A stretch of 64,000 nt of DNA from Perlucidibaca piscinae DSM 21586 (GTDB taxonomy: Bacteria > Pseudomonadota > Gammaproteobacteria > Pseudomonadales > Moraxellaceae): the NCBI RefSeq assembly GCF_000420045.1, contig NZ_ATUE01000007.1:248001-312000 (forward strand), given 5' to 3'. Position 1 is the stretch's first letter; each line of letters starts with the position of its first letter. Of the stretch, positions 16,083 to 24,400 are shown piece by piece. Under the pieces are notes generated by a model. That model ran no database searches and was not told the DNA's origin. It saw nothing but the letters and a program-made list of their open reading frames with translations. Both the position numbers and the translations under genes were made by a program.

Positions 16083-16340
16083 ATGACACTGTTCCTGATC
16101 TGTCTGTTCGTCATCCTGCTGGTGATTGCCGGCATGGCAGTGGGCGTCATGAGCGGCCGCGAGCCGATCAAGGGCTCCTGTGGCGGGCTCAACAAGCTCG
16201 GCTTGCGTGACGGGGCCTGCCCGATCTGCGGCGATGACCCGACGCGCTGCGAGACGGTGACGGCTGAGTCGCAGGCTGCCGAGGCCCGGTCAGCCGAATC
16301 CAGGGCGAAGGCTGCCTCGTTGGGGCGCGACGCTTCCTGA
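16083..16340 (+). CDS. nqrM: Na+-NQR maturation factor NqrM (DUF539)
   Basis: An 85-residue protein with one N-terminal membrane helix (about 2-24) and a cysteine-rich segment containing four Cys (GSCGG, GACPICGDD, TRCE). NqrM is required for insertion of the iron-sulfur centre between NqrD and NqrE and is usually the gene after apbE, as here. ATG 16083 has CGGAG upstream. The last 30 residues are Ala/Glu/Arg-rich and probably disordered. Confidence 0.93.
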   Translation: MTLFLICLFVILLVIAGMAVGVMSGREPIKGSCGGLNKLGLRDGACPICGDDPTRCETVTAESQAAEARSAESRAKAASLGRDAS

Positions 16341-16373
16341 GCAGCAGCGGCGGGCTGGAATGCCCCTGACCAC

Positions 16374-16682
16374 TCAGAGGCTGATGCGGCCCAGCCAGAT
16401 GTCGCGATACATCGCGAAGTCACCGAGCAGACTGTAGAAGGGGTGCTTGAAGGTGGCGGGCCGATTCTTCTCGAACACGAAATGACCTACCCAGGCAAAG
16501 CCGTAACCCGCCACCGGCAAGGCCCACAGCCAGCCGGCATTGGCAGTCAGTGCCGCAATCACGGCAATCACGATGACCAGCGTGGTGCCGGCAAAGTGCA
16601 GGCGGCGACAGGTGCGGTTGCTGTGCTCGGCCAGGTAATAGGGGTAGAACGCCTCAAAACTGTCAAAACGCGGCGTGTCCAT
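16374..16682 (-). CDS. DUF962/Mpo1-like membrane protein
   Basis: A 102-residue protein of the DUF962 (YGL010w/Mpo1-like) family. It starts MDTPRFDSFEAFYPYYLAEHSNRTCRRLHF, with the conserved YLxEHxxxxxRxLH pattern; two hydrophobic stretches (about 32-50 and 51-68) and GHFVFEKNRPATFKHP follow, with the conserved NxPATF segment. Yeast Mpo1 is a dioxygenase acting on 2-hydroxy fatty acids; the activity of short bacterial members is not established to my knowledge. GAGGTGACC precedes ATG 16682. It is convergent with nqrM. Confidence 0.82.
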   Translation of the reverse strand: MDTPRFDSFEAFYPYYLAEHSNRTCRRLHFAGTTLVIVIAVIAALTANAGWLWALPVAGYGFAWVGHFVFEKNRPATFKHPFYSLLGDFAMYRDIWLGRISL

Positions 16683-16853
16683 GGTCACCTCGATGCGGAT
16701 CGTCGCCCTTTTTAAACCAGGCATCCCGCCCTTGCCAAGATGCCTGTGCCCATGAAAAGCGACCTGTCTGCCGCCTGAGCGTTTATGTCATCTTTTTGGT
16801 GTTAAGCGTCATTGTCGGGCTGGCGGTCAGGCGCCAGAGTCGCTACCCAGTCG

Positions 16854-16869
16854 GTGACCGCGTGGTCAC
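16854..16869. promoter_or_regulatory. Operator-like inverted repeat upstream of the thiolase operon
   Basis: GTGACC, 4 bases, GGTCAC form a perfect 6-4-6 palindrome 32 bases before the thiolase start. A second 6-6-6 repeat (CTGGCG / CGCCAG) lies at 16820-16837. Their position in the leader or promoter zone suggests a regulator site for the beta-oxidation pair, but neither matches the FadR or PsrA consensus as I know them. Confidence 0.35.
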
Positions 16870-16901
16870 TGTGTTTCCCGCACCCAAGAGGACATTCCAC
16901 C

Positions 16902-18113
16902 ATGACGGAAGCCCTGATTTTCGATGCCGTGCGCACCCCGCGTGGCAAAGGCAAGAAAGACGGTTCCCTGCACACCGTGAAGCCGGTCGACCTCGTGGTC
17001 GGCCTGATGAAGGCGCTGGAAGAACGCAATGGCGCCGCCATCAAGCACCATGTCGATGACGTGGTGCTGGGTTGCGTCGCGCCGGTGGGCGACCAGGGTG
17101 CCGACATCGCCAAGACTGCCGCGCTGGCCGCGCACTGGCCGAACGAGACCGCAGGTGTTCAGCTCAACCGTTTCTGCGCCTCCGGCCTCGAGGCCGTGAA
17201 CCTCGGCGCCATGAAGATCCGTTCCGGTTTCGAGGACCTGGTCGTGGTCGGCGGCGTGGAAAGCATGTCGCGCGTGCCCATGGGCTCGGACGGCGGCGCC
17301 TGGGCCATGGACCCGGCAACCAACCTCGAAACCGGCTTCGTGCCGCAGGGCATCGGTGCCGACCTGATCGCCACCCTGGAAGGCTTCACCCGTGCCGACG
17401 TCGACGCCTATGCCGTCGAGTCCAACAAGCGTGCCGCGAATGCCCGTGCCCAGGGCTGGTTCAAGGGCTCGGTGGTGCCGGTCACCGATCTCAACGGTCA
17501 GGTCGTGCTGGCCGAGGACGAGTTCATCAAGCCGGATTCCAGCGTCGAGAAGCTGGCCGGCCTGCAACCCTCGTTCATGATGATGGGCGAAATGGGCGGC
17601 TTCAACGCCGTCGCCCTGCAGAAGTACCACTGGGTCGAGAAGATCGACCACGTGCACACCGCCGCCAATTCCTCGGGCATCGTCGACGGTGCCGCGCTGA
17701 TGCTGATCGGCAACGAGGCCACCGGCAAGAAGCTGGGTCTGAAGCCGCGTGCGCGCATCGTCGCCACCGCCGTCAGCGGTGCTGACCCGACCATCATGCT
17801 TACCGGTCCGGCGCCGGCCGCGCGCAAGGCGCTGGCCAAGGCCGGTCTCACCGTCGCCGACATCGATCTCTGGGAGATCAACGAAGCCTTCGCCGCCGTG
17901 GCCATGCGCTTCATGAAGGACATGGGCATTTCCCATGACATCACCAACGTCAACGGCGGCTCCATCGCCATGGGTCATCCGCTCGGCGCCACCGGCTGCA
18001 TGATCGTGCAGGTCGCGCTTGACGAACTTGAACGTCGCGGTCTCAAGCGCGCCCTCTGCACCCTGTGCGTGGGCGGCGGCATGGGCATCGCCACCATCAT
18101 CGAACGCGTCTGA
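16902..18113 (+). CDS. Acetyl-CoA acyltransferase (thiolase), beta-oxidation type
   Basis: A 403-residue thiolase cleaving 3-ketoacyl-CoA to acetyl-CoA and a shortened acyl-CoA. The nucleophilic cysteine is in NRFCASGLEAV (Cys92); the other catalytic groups lie in INEAFA, GGSIAMGHPLGATG and CTLCVGGGMG. AGAGGA precedes ATG 16902. It lies 36 bases upstream of a FadJ-type multifunctional protein, the thiolase-first order seen in fadI-fadJ rather than fadB-fadA, so the two probably form a fatty-acid oxidation complex. I do not assign fadA or fadI because length and sequence do not decide it. Confidence 0.92.
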   Translation: MTEALIFDAVRTPRGKGKKDGSLHTVKPVDLVVGLMKALEERNGAAIKHHVDDVVLGCVAPVGDQGADIAKTAALAAHWPNETAGVQLNRFCASGLEAVNLGAMKIRSGFEDLVVVGGVESMSRVPMGSDGGAWAMDPATNLETGFVPQGIGADLIATLEGFTRADVDAYAVESNKRAANARAQGWFKGSVVPVTDLNGQVVLAEDEFIKPDSSVEKLAGLQPSFMMMGEMGGFNAVALQKYHWVEKIDHVHTAANSSGIVDGAALMLIGNEATGKKLGLKPRARIVATAVSGADPTIMLTGPAPAARKALAKAGLTVADIDLWEINEAFAAVAMRFMKDMGISHDITNVNGGSIAMGHPLGATGCMIVQVALDELERRGLKRALCTLCVGGGMGIATIIERV

Positions 18114-18149
18114 GCCCGGCTCAGCCCCTGAATGACAGAGAGAATGAAC

Positions 18150-20324
18150 ATGACTCAGAGTGCCATCCGCTGGGAAAAGGACGCGGACAACATCGTCACC
18201 CTGACGCTGGATGATCCCAACCAGTCCGCCAACACCATGAACGAGCTGTACCGCAAGTCGATGGGCGAGGCCGTGGCCCGTCTGCACGCCGAGAAGGCCG
18301 AGATCGCCGGTGTCATCCTCACCTCCGCCAAGAAGACCTTCTTCGCCGGCGGCGACCTGCGTCTGCTGATCCAGGCCACGGCCGAGCACGCCGACGCGCT
18401 CACTGCCGAACTGATCGAGATCAATGGCCAGCTGCGTCAGCTGGAAACCCTGGGCAAGCCCGTGGTGGCCGCGCTCAACGGTACCGCCCTGGGCGGCGGC
18501 CTGGAAATCGCGCTGGCCGCGCACCGTCGCATCGCCATCGGTGGCACCAAGGCCGAGTTCGGTCTGCCCGAGGTTTCCTTGGGCCTGCTGCCCGGTGGTG
18601 GCGGTCTGACCCGTGTCACGCGCATGCTGGGCATCCAGAACGCGCTCATGAACGTGCTGCTGCAGGGTCAGCGCATGAAGGCCGACAAGGCCCAGTCCAC
18701 CGGTCTCATCGACGAGCTGGCCAGCGATGCCGAGGACATGCTGGCCAAGGCCCGTGCCTGGATCAAGGCCAATCCGGCCGCACAGCAGCCCTGGGACAAG
18801 TCCGGCTACAAGATGCCCGGCGGCACACCGTCGACGCCGTCGCTGGCCATGAACCTGCCGGCTTTCCCGGCCAATCTGCGCAAGCAGACCAAGAACGCCA
18901 ACTACCCGGCACCGCGCGCCATCATGTCGGCGGTGGTGGAAGGCGCCCAGGTCGACTTTGACAACGCGCTCAAGATCGAACGTCGCTATTTCGTCAAGCT
19001 GGCCACCGGTCGCCAGGCCAAGAACCAGATCAAGGCCTTCTTCTTCGACCTGCAGAAGATAAACGGCGGCGGCTCGCGCCCGAGCAAGGAACAGTACCCG
19101 GCCTGGAAGGCCACCAAGGTCGGCATCCTCGGCGCCGGCATGATGGGGCAGGGCATTGCCTACGTTGCCGCCAGTGTCGGCATCCAGGTCGTGCTGCTGG
19201 ACCAGACCATCGAGGCTGCCGAGCGCGGCAAGGCCTACAGCAAGGGTCTGCTCGACAAGCGCGTCAGCAAGGGCCGTCTCGATGCCGCCAAGGCCGAGGC
19301 CACGCTGGCGCTGATTCGGACCACCGCTGACCACGCCGACCTCACGGGCTGCGACATGGTCATCGAGGCCGTGTTCGAGGATCGCGCCATCAAGGCCAAG
19401 GCCACCGAGCTGGCCGAAGCCAATGCGCTGCCGGACGTCCTGATGTGTTCCAACACCTCGACGCTGCCGATCACCGGCCTGGCCACGGCCTCGAAGAAGC
19501 CGGAGAACTACATCGGTCTGCACTTCTTCTCGCCGGTCGACAAGATGCCGCTGGTGGAGATCATCCGTGGTGAGAAGACCTCGGATGCCGCGCTCGCCAA
19601 GGCCTTCGACTTCGTGCTGCAGATCCGCAAGACGCCGATCGTGGTCAATGACTCGCGCGGCTTCTTCACCTCGCGCGTGTTCGGCACCTTCACCTACGAA
19701 GGCATCGCCATGCTGGGCGAGGGCTACCACCCGCAGACCATCGAGCAGGCAGGCCTGCAGGCCGGCATGCCGGTGGGCCCGCTCGCCGTCACCGACGAAG
19801 TCACCATGGAGCTGGGCCGCAAGGTGCGTCTGCAGACCATCAAGGACCTCGCTGCCGAGGGCAAGACCTACCCGGCGCACCCGGCCGAAGCGGTCGTCGA
19901 TCGTCTGATGGACGAGTTCGGCCGCAACGGCAAGCGCACCGGCAAGGGCTTCTACGACTATCCGGAAGGTGGCAAGAAGACCATCTGGCCGGGTCTGGTC
20001 GAGCACTTCGTGAAGCCCGAGAAGGTGCAGATCGGCGATGCCGAGTTCGAGGAGCTGAAGGAGCGTCTGCTTTATCGCCAGTCCATCGAATCGGCCCGCT
20101 GCTTCGAGGAGGGCGTGCTGACCTCGGTGGCCGATGCCAACATCGGCTCCATCTTCGGCATCGGCATGGCGCCGTGGACCGGTGGCGTGCTGCAGTACAT
20201 CAACTACATCGGCCTGGCTGAGTTCGTGCAGCGCGCCGATGAACTGGCTGCCAAGTACGGTGACCGTTTCACGCCGCCGCAACTGCTGCGTGACATGGCC
20301 GCCGCCGGCAAGACGTTCGAGTAA
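18150..20324 (+). CDS. Multifunctional 3-hydroxyacyl-CoA dehydrogenase/enoyl-CoA hydratase (FadJ/FadB-like)
   Basis: A 724-residue fusion carrying out the hydration and NAD-dependent oxidation steps of beta-oxidation. The N-terminal crotonase domain (about 1-210) has GTALGGGLEIALA and EFGLPEVSLGLLPGGGGLTRV with the two catalytic glutamates. The dehydrogenase part has GAGMMGQGIAYVAA (about 328) and HFFSPVDKMPLVEIIRG, followed by two C-terminal 3HCDH segments (TSRVFGTFTYEG and GFYDYPEGGKK). ATG 18150 is preceded by GAGAGA. It acts with the thiolase encoded immediately upstream. Confidence 0.93.
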   Translation: MTQSAIRWEKDADNIVTLTLDDPNQSANTMNELYRKSMGEAVARLHAEKAEIAGVILTSAKKTFFAGGDLRLLIQATAEHADALTAELIEINGQLRQLETLGKPVVAALNGTALGGGLEIALAAHRRIAIGGTKAEFGLPEVSLGLLPGGGGLTRVTRMLGIQNALMNVLLQGQRMKADKAQSTGLIDELASDAEDMLAKARAWIKANPAAQQPWDKSGYKMPGGTPSTPSLAMNLPAFPANLRKQTKNANYPAPRAIMSAVVEGAQVDFDNALKIERRYFVKLATGRQAKNQIKAFFFDLQKINGGGSRPSKEQYPAWKATKVGILGAGMMGQGIAYVAASVGIQVVLLDQTIEAAERGKAYSKGLLDKRVSKGRLDAAKAEATLALIRTTADHADLTGCDMVIEAVFEDRAIKAKATELAEANALPDVLMCSNTSTLPITGLATASKKPENYIGLHFFSPVDKMPLVEIIRGEKTSDAALAKAFDFVLQIRKTPIVVNDSRGFFTSRVFGTFTYEGIAMLGEGYHPQTIEQAGLQAGMPVGPLAVTDEVTMELGRKVRLQTIKDLAAEGKTYPAHPAEAVVDRLMDEFGRNGKRTGKGFYDYPEGGKKTIWPGLVEHFVKPEKVQIGDAEFEELKERLLYRQSIESARCFEEGVLTSVADANIGSIFGIGMAPWTGGVLQYINYIGLAEFVQRADELAAKYGDRFTPPQLLRDMAAAGKTFE

Positions 20325-20336
20325 GCCGTCGTGGTG

Positions 20337-20364
20337 ATCGGCCGGTCCGTGGAGACCGGCCGAT
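20337..20364 (+). terminator. Hairpin after the FadJ-like gene
   Basis: An 11-bp perfect stem (ATCGGCCGGTC / GACCGGCCGAT) with a 6-base loop begins 13 bases after the stop codon. There is no U-tract, so termination efficiency is uncertain. Confidence 0.55.
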
Positions 20365-20380
20365 GCTGCCCGTGTCTGCA

Positions 20381-20408
20381 CAGGCCCGCTCCGCAAGGAG
20401 CGGGCCTG
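20381..20408 (+). terminator. Second hairpin before the cysteine-cluster gene
   Basis: A 12-bp perfect stem (CAGGCCCGCTCC / GGAGCGGGCCTG) closed by a GCAA tetraloop and followed by CTGCTTTCTG. Together with the hairpin at 20337 it probably ends the beta-oxidation transcript. Confidence 0.6.
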
Positions 20409-20447
20409 CTGCTTTCTGCGCGGACAGGAATCTGTCAGCATGCCGGC

Positions 20448-20777
20448 ATGAGTTCTCCTGACTGTCGCCCGGGCTGTGCCGCCTGCTGCATTGCGCCTTC
20501 CATCTCGTCTCCGATTCCCGGCATGCCCGATGGCAAGCCGGCAGGTGTGCCTTGCGTGCAGCTGGACGCTGCCGGACTGTGCCGCCTGTTCGGCCGGCCT
20601 GAGCGACCTGCCGTGTGTTCCGGCCTGCGCCCGGCGCTCGACATGTGCGGAGCGAGCAGGGAGCAGGCCCTGGCCTGGCTGACCACGCTGGAGCAGGCGA
20701 CATCCCCGGCAATCACAACGACTGTTACAGCGGAACCTGTCAGCAAGGCGAGAACTATCGCCACGACTGCGGTATAG
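20448..20777 (+). CDS. YkgJ-family cysteine-cluster protein (UPF0153-like)
   Basis: A 109-residue protein opening MSSPDCRPGCAACCIAPSIS, with the CxxCC-type cluster of the YkgJ/UPF0153 family, then VPCVQLDAAGLCRLFGRPERPAVC and a later Cys (LDMCGAS). The spacing of eight or so cysteines suggests a bound metal or iron-sulfur centre; the family's role is not established. It ends in a Thr/Ala-rich tail that looks unstructured. The gene stops 36 bases before a MerR-type regulator on the same strand. Confidence 0.78.
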   Translation: MSSPDCRPGCAACCIAPSISSPIPGMPDGKPAGVPCVQLDAAGLCRLFGRPERPAVCSGLRPALDMCGASREQALAWLTTLEQATSPAITTTVTAEPVSKARTIATTAV

Positions 20778-20813
20778 TCCTAGAATTCTTCCACGTGGTC
20801 GGGACATTGCCGG

Positions 20814-21635
20814 ATGAGTGAACCCAGCGATCCTCAACTGTCAGCCGGTGATCCGGAGACAGCGGTTGCATCCTCGGTGCGTGAATTCACCATCGACGAG
20901 CTGGCGCAGATTGCGCGCATGACAGTCCGCAACGTGCGGGCCTACCAGGACAAGGGCCTGATCCCGCCTCCCGAGATCCGCGGCCGTACCGGCATCTATT
21001 CCGACGCCCACCTGGCTCGTCTGCGCATGATCGGGCCCCTGCTGGCGCGCGGTTACAGCCTCGGCAACATCGCCGAACTCATCGGGGCCTGGGAGCGGGG
21101 GCAGGACCTGCGTCAGCTGCTCGGCCTCGAGCAGGCCATCACCTCGCCCTGGTCCGAGGATGTGCCGGTCTATTACGAACTGTCCGAACTGATGACGGCA
21201 TTCGGTCGCCAGATGACGCCCGAGCTGCTCGGCCGTGCCGTGCAACTGAACCTGGTGCAGGTTGACGGCGCGCGTTTTCGCGTACCCAGTCCGCGCCTGT
21301 TCAACGCCGGACTCGAGCTGGTCGCCATGGGTGTTCCCATGATGAGTCTGCTGGACGTGCTGGGCGGTCTGCGTGCCAATGTCGAGCAGGTTGCCAACCA
21401 GATCATGCAGCTGGTGGCGCATCACGTGCTCGAGCCGCTGGGCGCCGGCAAGCCGTCGCTGGGCAGCGATGTTCCGCAGCTGGCCGACATTCTCTGGCGG
21501 CTGCGTCCGATCATCGACGTCGCGGTCGAGGCCGAGGTCGCCACTGCCATGGAAAAAGCCACCCAGCGTTACTTCGGCGAGCGCATGGATGCCCTGTTCC
21601 AGTACGTGGTGAAAAGCAAGGATCGATCGGGTTGA
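20814..21635 (+). CDS. MerR-family transcriptional regulator
   Basis: A 273-residue regulator. The winged HTH spans about 23-92 (FTIDELAQIARMTVRNVRAYQDKGLIPPPE, then RTGIYSDAHLARLRMIGPLLARGYSLGNIAELI). The long C-terminal domain, about 180 residues, has no cysteine pair of the metal-sensing type, so the ligand is probably organic or absent. It lies 124 bases upstream of the OmpA-like gene in the same orientation; whether it controls that gene is not shown by the sequence. Confidence 0.85.
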   Translation: MSEPSDPQLSAGDPETAVASSVREFTIDELAQIARMTVRNVRAYQDKGLIPPPEIRGRTGIYSDAHLARLRMIGPLLARGYSLGNIAELIGAWERGQDLRQLLGLEQAITSPWSEDVPVYYELSELMTAFGRQMTPELLGRAVQLNLVQVDGARFRVPSPRLFNAGLELVAMGVPMMSLLDVLGGLRANVEQVANQIMQLVAHHVLEPLGAGKPSLGSDVPQLADILWRLRPIIDVAVEAEVATAMEKATQRYFGERMDALFQYVVKSKDRSG

Positions 21636-21667
21636 CCGACGGCCGGATTTTTTTTGTTAATTTCTTG

Positions 21668-21673
21668 TATATT
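21668..21673 (+). promoter_or_regulatory. Candidate -10 box in an AT-rich leader of the OmpA-like gene
   Basis: TATATT lies in an AT-rich patch (about 21648-21685) that stands out from the GC-rich surroundings, 86 bases before the OmpA-like start. A T-run stands at the -35 region rather than a clear hexamer. Confidence 0.4.
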
Positions 21674-21759
21674 CCGTGTTTAGAGCACTTACGTTTCCAG
21701 TAACCTTGCAGTCAAGGCACGCAAACGGACTGCCGCATACACTTTCTTGAGGATCAGAC

Positions 21760-22887
21760 ATGAACGCCAAGGCTTTCTCCCAATCCCTGCGACTGGCCAT
21801 TGCCGCCGCCGCTCTGGCCGGTGCCTCCACGACCGCCATTGCCGCTGAAGGTTCTGCGGGCAGTGTCTATGACAAGTACGTCTACTTCGGTGGCTTCTAT
21901 CTCGAAGCCGACAAGGATCGCGGTGCCGATGGCGGCAGCGTCGGTTACCAGGCCGGTTTCGGTCAGCGCCTCGGCAGCATCTCCAAGAACCTCTGGCTCG
22001 AAGGCCAGTTCTTCGGTGACACCGTCGAGACCGGCAATGGCAATGACACCGACTTCTACCAGTACGGCGTCGGTGCCGACCTGCAGTACGCCTTCGGTGA
22101 CCGCAGCGAATTCACCCCCTACCTGGTTGCCGGCGCCGGTGCCGTCTACAACGACGTGTTCGGCAAGGATGACGACGAATTCAGCCCGTACGTGAACGTC
22201 GGTGCCGGCTTCACCAAGGCCATCTTCGGCTATGACAACCTGCGCCTGCGTGGCGAAGTGCGCGCCGTCTACGACACCTACGACAACGGCCTCAATGATG
22301 GCGACAAGGGTCTGATCGACTACCGCGCCGCTGTCGGCCTGGAAATGGCCCTCGGCAAGCCGGCCCCGGAAATCGTGGTCAAGGAAGTGCCGGTCGAGAA
22401 GATCGTCATCAAGGAAGTGCCGGTCGAGAAGGTCGTGGTCGAGGAAGCCCAGGTTGACGACGACGGTGACGGCGTCATCAACGAGCGCGACAAGTGCCCG
22501 AACACCCCGCAAGGTGCCAAGGTTGACGGCAACGGCTGTGTCGTCGAGCAGACCCTGGTCATGCGCGACATCACCTTCGAGTTCGATTCGGCTCGTCTGA
22601 CCGCCAATGCCCAGCGTCTGATGGAAAACGTCGTGGCCTTCCTGCGCAACGACCCGAGCACCCGCATCGCCATCTCCGGCCACACCGACAGCCGTGGCAG
22701 CGATGCCTACAACATGAAGCTGTCGCGTGATCGTGCCAACGAAGTGCGTGACTACCTGGTGGGCTACGGCATCGATGCCAGCCGCCTGGAAGCTGCCGGC
22801 TACGGCGAGTCCCGTCCGGTTGCCAGCAACGACAACGACGAAGGCCGCGAGCTGAATCGCCGCGTCGAGTTCCAGATCCAGAAGTAA
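21760..22887 (+). CDS. OmpA-family outer membrane protein with thrombospondin type 3 repeat
   Basis: A 375-residue precursor. Residues 1-28 are a signal peptide (ends AIAA). About 30-205 form an N-terminal beta-barrel with alternating aromatic strands. A valine/lysine/glutamate linker with two copies of KEVPVEK (about 206-228) leads to a calcium-binding-type thrombospondin 3 segment (DDDGDGVINERDKCPNTP, Cys pair) and a peptidoglycan-binding OmpA C-terminal domain (about 265-375) with GHTDSRGSDAYNMKLS and ANEVRDYL. The expected role is to anchor the outer membrane to peptidoglycan. A strong terminator follows. Confidence 0.93.
   Translation: MNAKAFSQSLRLAIAAAALAGASTTAIAAEGSAGSVYDKYVYFGGFYLEADKDRGADGGSVGYQAGFGQRLGSISKNLWLEGQFFGDTVETGNGNDTDFYQYGVGADLQYAFGDRSEFTPYLVAGAGAVYNDVFGKDDDEFSPYVNVGAGFTKAIFGYDNLRLRGEVRAVYDTYDNGLNDGDKGLIDYRAAVGLEMALGKPAPEIVVKEVPVEKIVIKEVPVEKVVVEEAQVDDDGDGVINERDKCPNTPQGAKVDGNGCVVEQTLVMRDITFEFDSARLTANAQRLMENVVAFLRNDPSTRIAISGHTDSRGSDAYNMKLSRDRANEVRDYLVGYGIDASRLEAAGYGESRPVASNDNDEGRELNRRVEFQIQK
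22381..22431 (+). repeat. Direct 21-bp repeat, 30-bp period, in the OmpA linker
   Basis: The 21 bases beginning AAGGAAGTGCCGGTCGAG occur exactly at 22381-22401 and 22411-22431. They encode KEVPVEK twice with an intervening IVI, a degenerate ten-residue repeat in the linker between barrel and peptidoglycan-binding domain. Confidence 0.9.
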
Positions 22888-22901
22888 GTGCTCTGGTGGT
22901 G

Positions 22902-22931
22902 ATGAAAAAGGGCCCTCGGGCCCTTTTTCAT
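22902..22931 (+). terminator. Strong terminator after the OmpA-like gene
   Basis: ATGAAAAAGGGCC pairs with GGCCCTTTTTCAT across a CTCG loop, giving a near-perfect palindrome with an A-tract and a T-tract, so it can act on both strands. It starts 15 bases after the stop. Confidence 0.92.
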
Positions 22932-22943
22932 TGCAGAATCAGC

Positions 22944-23663
22944 ATGACCTCGCAGCAGGGAGTGGACCTCAAGGTGAGTGCAGAGACCCGCATGGATGCA
23001 GCAGAGCCGGCCGCCACGGCGGCGGGCAGACCGGCATCGTCCAGTGTGCAGCGGCAGCAGCGCGGCGAGCTGCGGCGCACGGCCATTCTGCGCGCCACCT
23101 GGCAGGTAGTGCTGCGTGACGGTGTCCGCGGTGTGCGCCATCGCGCGGTCGCCGAAGCGGCCGGCGTGCCGCTGGCGTCCACGACCTATTACTTCAAGGA
23201 CATTCACGAGCTGCTGGTGCAGTCCTTTCAGCTCTTTGCCGAAGAGGCCTACACGCGCTTCACCCAGCCGTTCTGGCTGCAGGCTGCCGAGCGCATGAGC
23301 GAGGTTGCGCTCGGCCCGGATGATCGTCGCTGGAGCGACCTGCTGACGGATCTGGCGGCCGACTACATCGCCCAGCGCCTGCGCGATCACCGTGAGCAGG
23401 TGGTCATGGAGTATGCCTTCTGGTATGCCGCCTTGCACGAGCCGGAGCTGCAGCCGGCCGTGCGTGACATGGCCCTGCGCTGGATGGGGCTGCTGCTGCC
23501 CTGGTTGCGTCAGGCCGGTCTCAGGCAGCCTGAGCAGGCTGCCCGTTGCGTGCTGGCCACGGTGCGCCGGATTGAATACGAAGCCTTGATCGAAAGCTCT
23601 GCCACGACGCAGCAGAACTGGATACGCGAGGCACTGCATTACCAGATCAAGGGGCTGTGGTGA
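22944..23663 (+). CDS. TetR-family transcriptional regulator
   Basis: A 239-residue repressor-type regulator. The HTH (about 35-80) reads RTAILRATWQVVLRDGVRGVRHRAVAEAAGVPLASTTYYF in order, with the TetR signature AVAEAAGV...TTYYFKDIHELL. The C-terminal ligand domain (about 85-239) is helical and not diagnostic. The start is uncertain: ATG 22944 has no clear ribosome site, and ATG 22992 is a good alternative. The stop TGA overlaps the ung start (TGATG), so the two are likely co-transcribed. Confidence 0.85.
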   Translation: MTSQQGVDLKVSAETRMDAAEPAATAAGRPASSSVQRQQRGELRRTAILRATWQVVLRDGVRGVRHRAVAEAAGVPLASTTYYFKDIHELLVQSFQLFAEEAYTRFTQPFWLQAAERMSEVALGPDDRRWSDLLTDLAADYIAQRLRDHREQVVMEYAFWYAALHEPELQPAVRDMALRWMGLLLPWLRQAGLRQPEQAARCVLATVRRIEYEALIESSATTQQNWIREALHYQIKGLW

Positions 23664-24373
23664 TGAGTCTGGATGCTGCCGCGATGCCGGCACGCCCGGT
23701 GCAGTTGCCGCCGGACTGGCATGCCAGCCTGGATGCCACCTTGCGCCAGCCCTGGATGGATGCACTGCGTGATTTCCTGCGTGAGGAAAAAGCCGCCGGA
23801 CATCCAGTCTACCCGCCGGGCAACCAGATCTTTGCCGCCTTCAATGCCACGCCGCTGTCGGCCGTGCGTGTGGTCATTCTGGGCCAGGACCCCTATCACG
23901 GTCCGGGCCAGGCGCATGGCCTGAGCTTTTCGGTGCCGCCCGGGCAGCGCCAGCCGCCATCGCTGCAGAACATCTTTCGCGAGCTGCACCAGGATCTCGG
24001 CATCCTGCCTCCGCCTCACGGCGACTTGCGCAACTGGGCAGGGCAGGGTGTGCTGCTGCTCAACAGCGTGCTCACCGTGCGCGCCGGCGAGGCCGCCTCG
24101 CATCAGGGCAGGGGCTGGGAGCGTTTCACCGATGCCGTCATCGAGGTGCTCAACCGTGAGCGTGAAGGCCTGGTGTTCATGCTCTGGGGAGGGTACGCCC
24201 AGCGCAAGGGACGTATCATCGACACCCGTCGTCATTGCGTGCTGACCGCCGCTCACCCGTCGCCGCTGTCGGCGAATCGCGGCGGCTGGTTCGGTTGCCG
24301 GCATTTTTCCCGTGCCAATGCCTGGCTGCGCGAGCGCGGCCAGACCACCATCGACTGGGCCCTACCATCCTGA
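23663..24373 (+). CDS. ung: Uracil-DNA glycosylase
   Basis: A 236-residue family-1 UDG that removes uracil from DNA as the first step of base excision repair. The water-activating motif GQDPYHGPGQAHGLSFSV is present with Asp at about 76, followed by GVLLLNSVLTV, and the minor-groove loop HPSPLSANRGGWFGCRHF near the end. ATG 23663 overlaps the TetR stop by one base and sits after a G-rich ribosome site. Confidence 0.97.
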   Translation: MSLDAAAMPARPVQLPPDWHASLDATLRQPWMDALRDFLREEKAAGHPVYPPGNQIFAAFNATPLSAVRVVILGQDPYHGPGQAHGLSFSVPPGQRQPPSLQNIFRELHQDLGILPPPHGDLRNWAGQGVLLLNSVLTVRAGEAASHQGRGWERFTDAVIEVLNREREGLVFMLWGGYAQRKGRIIDTRRHCVLTAAHPSPLSANRGGWFGCRHFSRANAWLRERGQTTIDWALPS

Positions 24374-24400
24374 GCCGGGCGCCTGCCTGAGGAGTGAGTC

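Noticed and set aside
16866..20837. A 1,323-codon minus-strand open frame over the thiolase and FadJ-like genes
   Set aside because: Same codon-bias artefact; no start site, no recognisable domain, and the plus-strand genes are unambiguous.
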